Assembly (NCBI RefSeq): GCF_035083965.1
Contig: NC_089723.1
Location: forward strand, 2,604,001 to 2,668,000
Length of the DNA stretch: 64,000 nt
From: Branchiostoma lanceolatum
Lineage: Eukaryota; Chordata; Leptocardii; Amphioxiformes; Branchiostomatidae
Direction: 5' to 3'
Shown: one piece after another, positions 31,090 through 42,875 of the stretch
Numbering within the stretch: position 1 is the stretch's first letter
Layout of the letters: every line of letters starts with the position of its first letter
Translations under genes and position numbers: made by a program
The notes under the pieces: generated by a model
What the model was told of the DNA's origin: nothing
Database searches by the model: none
Seen by the model: only the letters and a program-made list of their open reading frames with translations

Positions 31090-31920
31090 GTAAATGGCTT
31101 TGCTCTCCGACAGTTTGGCTCTTCGCATTTTTACCTAATAGCTCAGGTGCATATGTCAACTTTGTAATTATTTGTGTTGTCTCATTGGGACTTGGGAGTA
31201 GTTGACATGTTCTGGTTTCTGACAGCTTTTGTCTTCTTTAGAGGTTCCACATATCGGTTAGTTGTCAGTTACGCGCAATGTTATTGTTGTCTCATTGGCA
31301 GAAATACTTTTTCTCAGCTTACGCATATTCATTTTCAGCAATATTTCTATCGTGTAACTATTGTACTGTCTCATTACGATTTGTATCTGAAATTTTCTGT
31401 TGTGAAGCCTGTCTAATCGCGTATCTACTCATACCTGGGTTTCTCTACATGTGCAATGTAGTCATTGTCTAATTGGGAGCTAGGGGATAGAACCTTGTCG
31501 ATTCGCATTTCCGGCATCTATAGATCTGTTCCAGAGCTTTGTCATGTAACTATTGCACTGTCCCACAGGGACTTAGTGTAGCTGAACTGTTCTGGTTTCT
31601 GAAAGCTTGTTTAATCGCGTGTCCACCCATAGTCAGGTAATATACACTATGGGCAATGTAAGTGTTGTCTCATTGGGACTTGTAGGATGGCAGAAATGTT
31701 TTACCTTCCGACAGCTTGTCTTTTCAGATTTCTATCTACATCTCCAGAGCTCTGTGTTGTAACTGTAGTACAGCCTCAATGGGACCGGATGTAGCTGAAA
31801 TGCTGTAATTTCTGGCTTGGTCTCTTGTTAATACGTGCTATGTAAGTACATTGGGTAGATCCTTTGCTTTCAGGTAGCTTGTCTATTCCCATTTCCACCG
31901 ATAGTTCTCGGGTGGTAATC
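31090..31920. repeat. Degenerate minisatellite, unit about 165 bp
   Basis: Five or so decayed copies with TTGTCTCATTGGGACTTG, TGTTCTGGTTTCTGACAGCT, TCGCATTT and AGAGCTYTG. Divergence is high and boundaries are soft. Confidence 0.65.
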
Positions 31921-32249
31921 ATAGATTAGAGCGAGACACATTATCTACACTTGCGATTGGTTTGATTGATCTAAGTATGTTATCCCAAATTAGTTCAGAG
32001 TGTGCTTCCGGTTATATCTAAGATGGTTTCACCAATCTGTAAATTACCTAAGAAGCACATGTACAAAAAATATGCAATTCAGCCATTTGTGGCTCCGACA
32101 TACTTTTGCATTGATCATGTTGATCAAATTATTCATTCATTTATTCATTCATCAAACATGAAGTCGGTTCACGTAGAACTAACAACGAGTTACAAAAAGG
32201 TGGAGAGCAAAAGGACTCTCCGACTTAAGTTAGGAATCTAACCTCTACT

Positions 32250-33130
32250 CACGCCCCTCTAACTGTCCCGAAGTCGAGGTCGTTGTGGCGCCTTCTGTAG
32301 CTGTCAGTTCACCGGCAAAGTCACCTTCCGCGTGACACACGAGCTAGCTTCCCATGCACGCGTTGACGACTGGCTACATCATATCAAACGAAATATCACA
32401 AATAATCCCTGCATATCCTACTCAGAACGTCACTTACACCACATTTTTAGTGATGAGGCTTCAGCCGTACGTGCGTGATTGGTAACGAGTAACATTCTTC
32501 AACGACTGATGGCAATGCCGAATTTCTCTACCACCAAGGTTCTGGTTGAAAAACACGGCTGAAACTGGCTGTATCACATCCGACAGCTTGTTTCACCAAC
32601 TGTAGTCCCTGTTTGTCTAACTCTAGGCGTTGTTTAAAAAACATCAGATGCCGATCAGCTCCAACCGTGAGCGCGTCGGGCTCCCTGCGGTCCAACCTCA
32701 CATGTCCGCCGCCCGGAAACGACGCCACTTCCGCGGCCAGGAGTCTTTCATCAGCGATGTAATGGGAGGTAAACGTGGGCGCGAACTAATGATGAAATAG
32801 ACCAAAGGGCTCGCCTATCACGGCGGTCGGTTGCTAGGAGTAGGAGCAACTTTCCACTTTAAGAGAGGGTATCGGGTTACCGAGACACACGCGCGGTCCC
32901 CAGGGGAGCTGCAACATCTTCTAAAAGATCGTGATAGTTAGATTAATTATGTGTTAAGTAAATTCCCCCACTTTAGATACCTGAATAGTAGAGAGAAATT
33001 TATATTTCTTGCAACCTTTGATAAACCAACTCTAACTAATCACACAGCCTCCTACATTTATACAATTACCAAGAAGCGAGAGGAAGTCGAAAATACTAGA
33101 GTATGCTAGATGTTTATGTACAGTAACACT
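32250..33130. other. Mostly unassigned, with one odd ORF
   Basis: A GC-richer patch of unique sequence within repeat-rich AT-rich flanks. The only item worth naming is the minus-strand frame at 32528-32782, given separately. Confidence 0.35.
32528..32782 (-). other. Unrecognised exon-like open frame
   Basis: The minus strand has an AG preceded by TTTCATCATT near 32783, then an open frame of 84 codons or so with HYIADERLLAAEVASFPGGG and VRLDRREPDALTVGADRHLM, ending QPEPWW and stop. It is GC-richer than its surroundings and not low-complexity. I do not recognise any domain, and no further exon could be joined to it. It could be an exon of an unknown gene, a gene relic or chance. Confidence 0.2.
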
Positions 33131-33134
33131 CGTG

Positions 33135-33235
33135 AATATGTATATATTTGTTAACATGTGACCTGTGCTTAGCCCAGTGGGGCAAACATGTAAAATAAAG
33201 GTCTTCATTCATTCATTCATTCATTAATGCCCTGA
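33135..33235 (+). mobile_element. LINE-like 3' end with (CATT)n tail
   Basis: CTTAGCCCAGTGGGGCAAAC, AAATAAAGGTCTTCATTCAT and a short CATT run. The layout (polyadenylation-like AATAAA before a simple tail) fits a CR1 or L2-type 3' end. Confidence 0.5.
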
Positions 33236-33470
33236 TTTTCTGTCATTATATTGTTATGTTATTATGCTATGATTTACATGCTTATATTTTCACTGTAACT
33301 AGTACTGTTAAAAGTGGTAATTTGTATAGTTTTCTTATTTCTTATATGTTGCTTTTTGTTTGTTAAGGGGGAGACAACTTGTAGAGGTGAGTGATCACCT
33401 GTTTTGTCTCCCTCTCCATTTTCTGTAATGGATGAGTCTTATAAATAAATAAATAAATAAATAAAATAAA
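33236..33470 (+). mobile_element. LINE-like 3' end with (TAAA)n tail, plus
   Basis: CCTGATTTTCTGTCATTATA, TACATGCTTATATTTTCACT, ACTGTTAAAAGTGGTAATT, GATCACCTGTTTTGTCTCCC, ATGGATGAGTCTTATAAATA then (AAAT)n. Inverse match to 29918-30150. Confidence 0.7.
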
Positions 33471-34195
33471 TCGATCTCTCGCACGTGCCCCGCCATTTGT
33501 AAACGAAATTAGCCAATATGTATACCTCAGTTCCCACCGTGTTATGCATGTTGCATAATTTTGTCTGAATGACAACGACTAGCTCTTCGTAAAAATAGCG
33601 CGGAGTGTTTTCGTCCATCGAGACAGTCTCAAGAGGCAAGTAAATGTGATGAGACGTATGGACGTAAAATGGAAGATTTCATTTTCCCGCTCGTAAAGGG
33701 TGGAGCTATACAAATAAGAAAATTAAGGAACAGACATTCCTTTAAGAAGTCAAGGGGTGGAAAACACATAGTCAAGATAAAAAAGATTGTGGCCTTGAAA
33801 ATCGGAAGGAAAGGAATATATGAATACGGACGCCCAGAAAACATATGGGTCAGTGCAGTCATTAAAACAGAATATATAGCTGGAGACCTTCGACTCTGAG
33901 CTCATCTAAGCCAAACTGATGTATAATTGCAAATACGGGACCCTTGGGTATAATTAATGTATAGACTAATCCATGCTTTAGCCCTTTGGCTCTTAGTGTG
34001 ATGAAGAAGATGATAATTAATGGTGACATGGTAAGTAAAGAGGCAGTGGTCAAGTAAACAGCATACATGTAAAACGGTTATGAATAAGGAAAATTCACTC
34101 AAATTAGAGAGATAGTTTTGCAATTGTGCTGTTTTTGGTGCCCATGTATCATCCACGTGAACAAGTATAAAACCTGGTTTTCGAGTTCCTTCCTT
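33471..34195. other. No feature seen
   Basis: AT-rich with overlapping short frames on both strands, none of which shows a domain, a codon bias or a splice context I can support. Confidence 0.4.
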
Positions 34196-34325
34196 TAGTC
34201 ACTGACGAAAGACAGCGGATGCTGTCTGAAATGTCCGACTGTTTCAAAACATTATCCAGTTGCTTGAGTAACTATTTTTGTCGTATCTTATTCCCTGGAT
34301 GTCCAACCTTCATCAACGTAACGTA
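34196..34325 (+). repeat. ACTGACGAAAGACAG repeat family, hammerhead-like (plus)
   Basis: CTGACGA at 34202, stem AGACAG with CTGTCT around GCGGATG, GAAA at 34228, then ATTATCCAGTTGCTTGAGTA and CTGGATGTCCAACCTTCATC. Same order as 49447-49565. Confidence 0.7.
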
Positions 34326-34599
34326 TCATTCATTTGCTATGCATGTTTTCTTCGAATATCTACATTTAAGGTGGAACAACAATGGAATTTCCATGTGATA
34401 ATACATAAACTATTCCCTCATGCACCCAGGGCTGACATTAGCCGACATGAGGGATATTCTAGTCTCTCTATAAAAGCAATAAAACATCTCATACCTTTTA
34501 GCTCCATCCGCCGCAGACAGCAGGCCAGAGGTGACGAACTGTCTGAAAACATCGCAACGCATTTGATTGCATACGTGCACTATAGGTATGATTGATGTT

Positions 34600-34860
34600 G
34601 CTCAACTGGTAACAGTTGAGGTCCTGGTTCAAACTAATTGGCAACTGGGAGGCCCCGGTTCAATCCTGGGAAGAGCATCTCGGTAGGGGCTGTGCCCGTC
34701 TTTCGGAAGGGACGTGAAGGAAGTGCTTGGATCACGTTAAAGGGGAAGGGCTAGCAATCCAATCTTGTACATGATATACCCTGCTACTGAGGCGACAAGG
34801 GAATTTGCTGCCCAATGTGCTTCCAGTACTAGGCACTACAAGGGTCTGAACGAATAATAG
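34600..34860 (+). mobile_element. tRNA-derived SINE, diverged
   Basis: GTTGCTCAACTGGTAACAGT resembles an A box region and GGTTCAATCCTGGGAAGAGC a B box. The 3' part has GTCTTTCGGAAGGGACGTGA, ATGATATACCCTGCTACTGA and GCCCAATGTGCTTCCAGTAC. No close copy in this window. Confidence 0.55.
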
Positions 34861-35449
34861 ATATGAGTAAAGACAAAATTGCGGCAGCAATTAACAGAGT
34901 AAGTTCGTATCCGTATTTAAACCACCAAATTGGCGGACGCTGCCGTAGTGACGGATTAAAGTCCACCAAACATGTTAATAAACGCCCTGCCATTGATTTT
35001 TGTGTGCCATCTACTTATTTGCTGTTAGGCATTCGAGTAGGTAAAGGGCAAATGTCGACATTTCCTGTCCTCAATTTGTTACTCGCAGTCTTCAAGGTTG
35101 ATTTGCTCATAACTTCACTGAGACCATCCCGGTATTGCTAATGTACAATCGTAACGTTTTACACTATCCCCATGGAGATCATAGATAGTGGAAACTTAAT
35201 CGCACCCGCTATAAAATCTAGCGAAAGGAACAAAGTAACACTGCCAAGACTTACGGGACGCGGTATTGATGTTTGTTAAATGTTCTTGCTGAGATTTTCC
35301 TGGCGCTTTGGGCCTATTGTAGTCACGGTCTTGAGCTTGAGGAATGCAGATGTCCAAATAAAATATCGTACATGTTTCGCTCGTTGGCCATTCTGTTTTT
35401 TTCTGGTCTTCCTTACCCGTCGTTACAAGGTTCCCTTCACACTTCTGCT

Positions 35450-38400
35450 ATTTCTGCAATTATATAAGATTTCATATTTTCCCAGGGACGGTCATTTGGT
35501 GCAGACGCAAGTCATATTTACTAAGGCAATAGTGATGGCATCTTGTATACAGCAAAGCCGAATGATGCCCAGGATTGACGGCTGTTACATTCATCAAAGC
35601 TGCATTGAGTACCCCCTATTAGTTGACAGGTTGTTACATCTGCATGCTGAGGTTTCTTCACTTTGTGAACGTCTAGTGCTTCTGTCAATCCTTCAACTCT
35701 CCCCAATTATATCTCCTCACATACTCCCTGGACTCCCATTTGGACTCCCAGTCGGATCTGCTGACAAAAGAGCGATAGCATCTTGTACAGCAAAGCCAAA
35801 ATGATGCCCAGTATGACTGAGTTGACGGTTGTTGCATTCATCAGTACGCCTTGATAGTTCTGAAATCTTTATGATGAGATTTACACAGTTTTGACTTTGG
35901 GTCTTCGAGTGATTCTCTCTCATCTATGCAATTTCACTAAATGATGACCTTATATCACATGCTCTCCCGGACGGTCGTTAGGTGTATTCCTGGCCAGAGG
36001 GTTACCAATGGATCCAAGTTTAACTGTGAAAACTGTATTAAGTACGCGCTGATGGTTAATCTTTATGTTCAGATTCACACAGTTTCCATTACGCTTTGTG
36101 GTGGTCACAGTTTGCAATTGTGAACTTTCTACTGTCATTTCCTCAATTATAACATCTCACATGTTCACTGGACTCCCATCGTGTGCAGCTATAAGTCAGA
36201 TGGACTGACGAAAGAGCGATTGCATCTTGTACAGCAAAGCCAAATGAAGTCCAGGATGACGGAGATGTTGCAGTTATCAAATTTTTATTGAGTATTCGAG
36301 CCTGTTGATGGTTGTGAAATCTTTATGCTGAGTTTCGCAATGTTTTCTTTTCCTTTCAAATGGTCTTTGGGTCTTTTGTCGGCTTTACAGTTTTCACCAA
36401 TTACAACAACTTACATGTCTCCTGAAACTACTGCCAAAGGATGGCTGAGTTGATGGTTGTTCCACTCATCAAAGCTGCACTGACGACCCTCCAACGGTTG
36501 AGAGGCTGTTACATCTGCTTGCTGGGATTCCTGCGATTTCCCCCAATTATGCCATCTCACATGCTTCCCTGAACAACCACTTAGAGCAAGTCATATCTAT
36601 TTAACGAAAGAGCGATGGCATATTGTACAGCAAAGCCAAATGAAGTCCGGGATGACTGAGTTGACGGTTGTTAAAAACATCAAAGCTGCTTTGAGTACCC
36701 CCTAACGGTTGACATGTTGTTACATCTGCGTGCTGACATTCACTTTGTGCACGTCCAGTGCTGCTGTCAGCCCTGCAATTTCCCCCAATCACACCACCTC
36801 ACGTGTTCCACTGGATTGTGATGGCATCTTGTACGGCCAAGAATGAATGAGTTGATGCTTGTTACATGTGTCAAAACTATGTTTGAGGACGCCTTGATGG
36901 TTGTGAAATCTTTATGCTGAGATTCACACAGTTTTGACTTTGGATCTTCAATTGATTCTCCCATCTACGCCATTCCGCCAATTATACTATCTCACACATT
37001 CGCATGGACTATTTGGAGAAGCCATGCACAAGTCAGATCTACCCGAGGAAAGAGCGATGGCATCTTGTACAGAAAATCCAAATGATACCCAGTATGACTG
37101 AGTTAATGGTTGTTATATTCATCAAAGCTATATTCAGTACGCCTTGATTGTTGTGAAATCTTTATGATAAGACTCACACAGTTTTGACTCTGGGTCTTCG
37201 AATGATTCTCTCTCATCTATGCAATTTCACTAAATGATAACATTACATCACATGCTCTCCTGGACGGTCGTTAGGTTTATTCCTGGCCATAGGGTTACCA
37301 GTGGGTAAAGGTTTAAGTGTGAAAACTGTACTAAGTACGCGTTAATGGTTGTAAATGTTTATGTTGAGATTCTCACAGTTTCCTTACGATTTGTGGAAGT
37401 CACAGTTTGAAATAGTGAACTTTCTCCTGTTATTTCCACAATTACAACATCTCACATGTTCCCTTGAACGGCCATTTGGAGCAGCCACAAGTCAGATACA
37501 CCTGAGAAAAAGCAATGGCATCTTGTACAGCAAAGGATGAATAAGTTGATACTTAATTGTTACATTCATCAAAGCTATATTGAGTACCCCCTAACGGTTG
37601 ACAGTTTGTTACATCTGCATGCTGAACTTCACAGGTTTCTTCGAAACTTCACTTTGTGCTCGTCTAGTGCTGCTGTCAGCCTTGCAGTTTTCTCCAATTA
37701 TAACTCCTCACATACTCCCTTGACTCCAATTCGGAGCCCACAAGTCGGATCTACTGGAAAGGAGCGATGCAAAGCCAAATGATGCCCAGTATGACTGAGT
37801 TGACGGTTGTTACATTCATCAAAGTTATATTGATCACGCCTTGATGGTTGTGAAATCTTTACGATGAAATCTAGAGACGCACAGTCTTGACTTTGGGTCT
37901 TCAAGTGATTCTTTCAGCTTTGTAGTTTTTCCCAATTACAACATCTCGTAGGCTTCACTGGACTCCCATTTAATGCAGCCGCAAGTCAGATACACCCGAG
38001 AAAGAGCGATGGCATATTGTACAGCAAAGGATGAATAAGTTGATACTTAATTGTTACATTCATCGAAGTTATATTGAGTACCCCCTAACGGTTGACAGCT
38101 TGTCACATCTGCATGCTGAACTTCACAAGTTTCTTCGAAGCTTCTCTTTGTCTCTCTCTCTCTTTCTCTTTGTGCTCGTCTAGTGCTTCTGTAAGCCTTG
38201 CAATTCTCCCCAATTATAACTCCTCACATACTCCCTGGACTCCCATTTGGAGCAGCAACAAATCAGATCTACCGAAGAAAGAGCCTATGGCATCTTGTAC
38301 GGCAAAGCCAAATGAAGTCCAGGATGACTGAGTTGACGGTTGCTACATTCGTCGAAGTACGCCTGGATGGTTGTGAAATCTTTATGACGAGATTCACACA

Positions 38401-38520
38401 GTTTTGACTTTGGGTCTTCGAGTGCATCTGTCGGCTTTGCGATTTTTCCCTAATCATACCTTCTAACATGTTCCACAAGTCATATACACCTGAGGAAGAG
38501 CGATTGCATCTTGTGTTGTA
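35450..38520. repeat. Satellite-like array, 3 kb, unit about 235 bp
   Basis: About a dozen units marked by GATGGCATCTTGTACAGCAA, CCAGGATGACTGAGTTGACG, GTTGTTACATTCATCAAAGC, TGAGTACCCCCTAACGGTTG, TCTGCATGCTGA, CTCACATACTCCCTGGACTC and AAGTCAGATCTACC. Key marker spacing is 206-278 bp or about double (450). Two subtypes alternate (one with TTTGGGTCTTCGAGTGATTC), which suggests a higher-order unit. Open frames here are artefacts. Confidence 0.9.
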
Positions 38521-39317
38521 TTAGTGAAGGCCGGCCGGCTCCCTGGACAGTCCACTGCAATATTGAGGACCGTGTTCCTCACGATAAGAGGATTAACTGA
38601 TACTTGTCTGTGATGTTATAACCGCCGTGTCGACAATATGTCTGGAAAACGGACGGCTTATGCATTTTAATCTTGCCGCCCTGCTGCGGTCTCAAAACTG
38701 TTGTATTATAGACCATACCATTCTATACCTTTGCGGGAGAGCGAACAGCTGGGCTGAGGCCAAGAGTAGGGCCAGGAAAGCCCGACGACTACAGAACTGA
38801 TTGAAAACTCATGTAGACTCGCCATACTCTGTTCGAGTGGCTGTCAACACCATTCTATACCATTATAGACGTTGTTTTCAAACCATCTATCTACAATGTT
38901 TTTATGTACATGTATTTGGAATATTGCTATAGCTCGTTATGCTGTCCATGTCAAAAATGCCATTGTAATGTCTTGTCTTTGTCAGAAGGGCTAGCCCTTT
39001 GTAATATCCATAGGCTAGTTGTGCCTAACCAATGAATGAATAAAACTGTTGCACAGCGTCCGCGTATTTCTCCACGCCTTACCGCAATGTTTACCACTTG
39101 AAATGCTGGAATATGCGTTCAATATACAGTTTCAAATCTGACCCTACTTTAAATCTTGCATTCCATACAGGTCTATCCCACCTAAAAGCTGTGTATCATT
39201 TGTTATTGTATCTTCATTTGTCTTTGTCAGTTGTAATTGTCAATTGTAATTTTCATTTGGCACAATTGATCTTGACATTAGCTGCTCGCTAGAGTGCATC
39301 ACTTTTGTGCCCCGTAG
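38521..39317. other. Mostly unassigned; possible LINE 3' end near 38700-39055
   Basis: The segment ends with CCAATGAATGAATAAAA, a simple tail as in some LINE 3' ends, and repeats ACCATTCTATACC at 38721 and 38852. No reverse transcriptase motif is visible. Confidence 0.3.
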
Positions 39318-39382
39318 CTTCTCCTGGAAAGCAAGGGGCCAGTTTCTGGCCTGAGCACATAGGCAGGCAGGTAGGCAGGCTT
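39318..39382 (+). repeat. Dispersed repeat with (AGGC)n tail, copy 2
   Basis: Match to 170-233 (CTCCTGGAAAGCAAGGGGCC, GTTTCTGGCCTGAGCAC, GGCAGGCAGGTAGGCAGG). Confidence 0.5.
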
Positions 39383-39574
39383 CTTTTCTTGATTGATAGA
39401 AAATAAACTCTGCAAAAAGACGCGCAAAACAAACCTAGGTCATACATCTGCTGTTGCACCACTCATGCACCCTTCAACACAGACCACAAGCAATTCTAAT
39501 GGTATAATGGAGAGACATTTTATTTCGTTTGCCGTGTTTCAGTGCTGCCACAGAACTGTCAGTGTTTTGAGACG

Positions 39575-39812
39575 TTAAGCCCCTGTTACACTTGTGCGTA
39601 TATACAAGCCCGAATGAGTTGCGTATTAACATGTTTTTGGTTTAGGTTAAGTTTGCAGCCGAAGAAGTAATTTCTTTGGTTTGATAACTTGTCTGGTCAA
39701 CGGTTGGTTAAAGTAGAACACAACTTCCTCCCCGCAAAATTTACTGAAACCAAAAAAATGTTACTGCAGACTCACGTGCACTTGAAGATACGCACACGTG
39801 TGACAGGGCCCT
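39575..39812. mobile_element. MITE, CCCTGTTACACTTGTGCGTA family
   Basis: Left end GCCCCTGTTACACTTGTGCG, right end CGCACACGTGTGACAGGGCC, inverted with a few mismatches. TTAA precedes the left end. About 235 bp, non-coding, one copy here. Confidence 0.75.
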
Positions 39813-39893
39813 TGGTGCGTGATTAATGTTAGATACCGCGTGATGTTCCGTTGGTACATACGTGAGCTTGTTCCTAATTACCTCGTTAGCAGC

Positions 39894-40205
39894 AATACCT
39901 GTGGCGCCGCAAGGCCGAGCGTCTGGCTAGAGGCCGCGGGATCGAGAGGTCAGAGGTCACGGGTTTGATTCCTGGCCTTCCTGGCTAGACATTAATTGTG
40001 TCCATTGGAAAGGGTACTTTCAAAACTTTTTTTCACTCCTTATCCCAGGGGTAAAAAAGGTTACCCGACTTCGGCTGGGGAGGTGAAGAGTGATAGAAGA
40101 AGAGGAATGGGCTCCGCCTTCCAATTCCACATCCTAGACACAGTGGATGATAACCCACTGCCCCGACCGCCTCTGAAAGGCAACAGGACAACCTTTTCTT
40201 TTTCT
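39894..40205 (+). mobile_element. tRNA-derived SINE, copy 2 (diverged)
   Basis: A tRNA-like head with GGTTTGATTCCTGGCC as B box, then a core CATTGGAAAGGGTACTTTC and a body shared with 44128-44375 (GTAAAAAAGGTTACCCGACT, GGGCTCCGCCTTCCAAT, AAGGCAACAGGACAACCTTT). Confidence 0.7.
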
Positions 40206-42647
40206 AACCTCATTAGGATCAATTCCTTCATTTACAAATTCATGTCCGTAGGGGTGCAAACAATAAAAAGTAACAAGTGTCTATTCTATATATACAATCA
40301 ATTATTTAACCTTTTTGGTCTGTGTGGAACAGATTCACGCTGGTGTGGCTGAATCATGCCTCTAGTAGCTGGTCAGGCCCTTTGAGGGAAGACCTCTGTA
40401 GAACCTTGTACAGCGAGTTTGTGTTGCAGAGACAGCTGATGTGGCCTAACTGCCAGACTGTTACCTCCATACAGAAATTTAGCAGGCTCATCGGCTGATT
40501 ACCTAGGCCTTAACCTCCAGGTCTCTTGGATATAAACGCGTCGTTTTTTGACATCTTTATGTATATTTACGTTTGAGGCTGCTCTAAACATCAGCCAAGA
40601 GCGCCGCCATAAAACACGCCAATGAGCTCCCAATGAGAAGATCTTTCTTGACCACAGTTTTTGTCAATAAATAAATGAATTGTTGTTATAAACATCAGCC
40701 AAGAGCGTTGCCATAAAACACGACCACGGAACATTTCCGTATGTCCCGTACATATTCCATACACAAATACATATCAGTTGTGGCCAGTATCTACATAATA
40801 CGGGTATTATTATGTCACAGCCAGATAGACTCACCTAACTTTGATTAATTAATGAAGTCTTTCACAATGGCACCGGAGCTCTCAATCGGACTTTTCTCCA
40901 TCACATCATGTTTTTTCCATCAGAAACTTGTGAAAACAGCTTCACATATGAACGTCTCCTTCTTTAGCCAACATCGAAATAACATGTGGGTGTTTCCAAA
41001 CTCTAACGCAAGATTACGCTTTAAGAGAACTTATCTACAGAATGTTATATTAAGGTACCATCCAAGCGGGAAAAGCTATTGGACAATACGAGGCAGCGTG
41101 AAACGACCACTCAATCTGATGTCTTGATTTATAGCGCCACCATGCGATAGTTTCTGAAAGCGCAGGCAGTACTGATTTGTTGACTCCAACCTGTCCGACC
41201 GCATAACTCGGCAGCACTTAGCCCACCCTTCAGTTAATTGACCGGCACGACTGCAACAGAATTAAGGTGTGAACGCACCGGGGAATGACGTGAATGGCAT
41301 CCTGACTTCGGGAAAAAAAATATCTAACGTCGACCACCTTCCAAGACCGACTGTGTCTTCATAGGGGGGTAATCAGCCGCCAGGTGTTTAGGGAACTTGC
41401 CATTGTCAGTTCAGGAAGTTTTGTGGAATCTACCGTGCTATGTAAACAAACAGTGGGGGTGCAGGTCTACAGGTCACTGACATCGACATGTCGTGCGCAG
41501 TTGACAATGGCGTTTCGTCTGATTCCACCTAGAACAACGTAACGTCTGTTTGCATTCTAACTACTTTACATACAGGTAGGTTTTCCTTTATTTCTTGTTC
41601 CTTTTTGGTCCGATATTTTGTCGCAGTATTCCTTGTGGCATTATTTGCTCGCCGACGGCAGTGTACAGTAATTAGTCTTAATGAGAGGGTGAGACAACTA
41701 GCTGAGTGTCATATCACTGCTGATCTAGTGACGTACATGTGTCAGCAACCATTTTACGTACACAAATAACTGTGACGTATGTACAATCAACTCAGATAAT
41801 TCCACCGGGTGCCCTAAAACCACGACATTTCAAAAAACATCGAATGTTTTGAACAACTTGATATGTATATATCTTGAAGACTGCTGATACTGTAGCCTGA
41901 CGAATCGCGCTCCTAGTGGCCAGCCGGCCTGTAAACCGCTTTCCCCCTAGGGGTCAGTAACCTCCGGCCGAGAGCTTGTGTAAATACAGGCTAACTGATA
42001 CTGCATTAGTGGATCTCTTTGAATTCAATGTTTTTTTGGTGATTTATCACTGTATTAATCTTAAGAATACCCAGCAAAATTATGTGATTTGACGTTACGT
42101 GCAAAGATAAGGTGACAACTGACATGTCACGGGTCTTTCTTTGCTGACTTCGGAGTCGCTACGATTGCGACATAAACCGGAAGTAATTTCTTCCATTTCT
42201 TCAATGTTGGAAATATCGTCTTGTGTAATGGCGGGGACATATTTAGGGCGGGTCACAGGTTTTTATGGGATAATGGGGATGGGTGTATACACCTTTCTAC
42301 AATAGATAACTACACAACTTCAAAAACACTATACTACAAATATCAGAATAGGATGATGAAATAGTGAAAATGATATATGTCACCACGATTTATCTTTTTC
42401 CTTTAAACCTTCCTGAATATCATTCCATGTAACCGTTGATAATAAACTCCCATATTACACCGTTTTGAACATAAAAACGTTGGATGGGTACCAATAGGGG
42501 ATTTCAATGCTGAATTTTAACTTAAACAATGTTTTATAAACTGTATCTATACTGTAATACTGTCGCCCGTTTATCGTACATTCTAGCAGCAGTTCCAGCG
42601 AAGATGTGAATGGAGAGTCCAGTAAAAAAGTACACATCTAGACAAAA
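40206..42647. other. Upstream flank of the LRR gene, no gene seen
   Basis: Unique-looking sequence with short frames that show no domain. 40960-41075 is similar to 46085-46200 (see repeat entries). No promoter element can be assigned; the region just before the start codon is AT-rich. Confidence 0.4.
40960..41075 (+). repeat. Direct repeat flanking the LRR gene, left copy
   Basis: CTCTAACGCAAGATTACGCT, then TTAAGAGAACTTATCTACAG and ATCCAAGCGGGAA match 46110-46195 (CTCTAATGCAAGATTACGCT, TTGAGGGAAGTCCTCTGCAG, ATCTAAGCAGGGA). Same orientation on both sides of the gene. Confidence 0.6.
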
Positions 42648-42875
42648 ATGAACGCTGACGTCATCCTCTACTTCACGATGATCAGCGCATGCGCAGTTCA
42701 GCAGACGAGTGGCTCAGACAAACAGGCTTGTGACGTATGCAGGTGTCAGCAGAAAGGCGCGGTGGACTGCCGGAACAGGGACCTGCTGTCCGTACCAGGA
42801 GGGATCCCCGTCACAACAACCTCACTCCGGCTGCAGAACAACAAGCTAACCTGGCTGCTGCCCGGCACCTTCCAG
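42648..42875 (+). CDS. LRR gene exon 1 (residues 1-76)
   Basis: ATG at 42648, donor CCAG|GTACGT. Encodes signal peptide, LRRNT and the first half-repeat. The last 75 bases plus the donor are duplicated at 43150-43233. Confidence 0.88.

Noticed and set aside
35280..35804. Plus-strand frame of 174 codons
   Set aside because: Mostly translation of satellite units; peptide has no coherent features.
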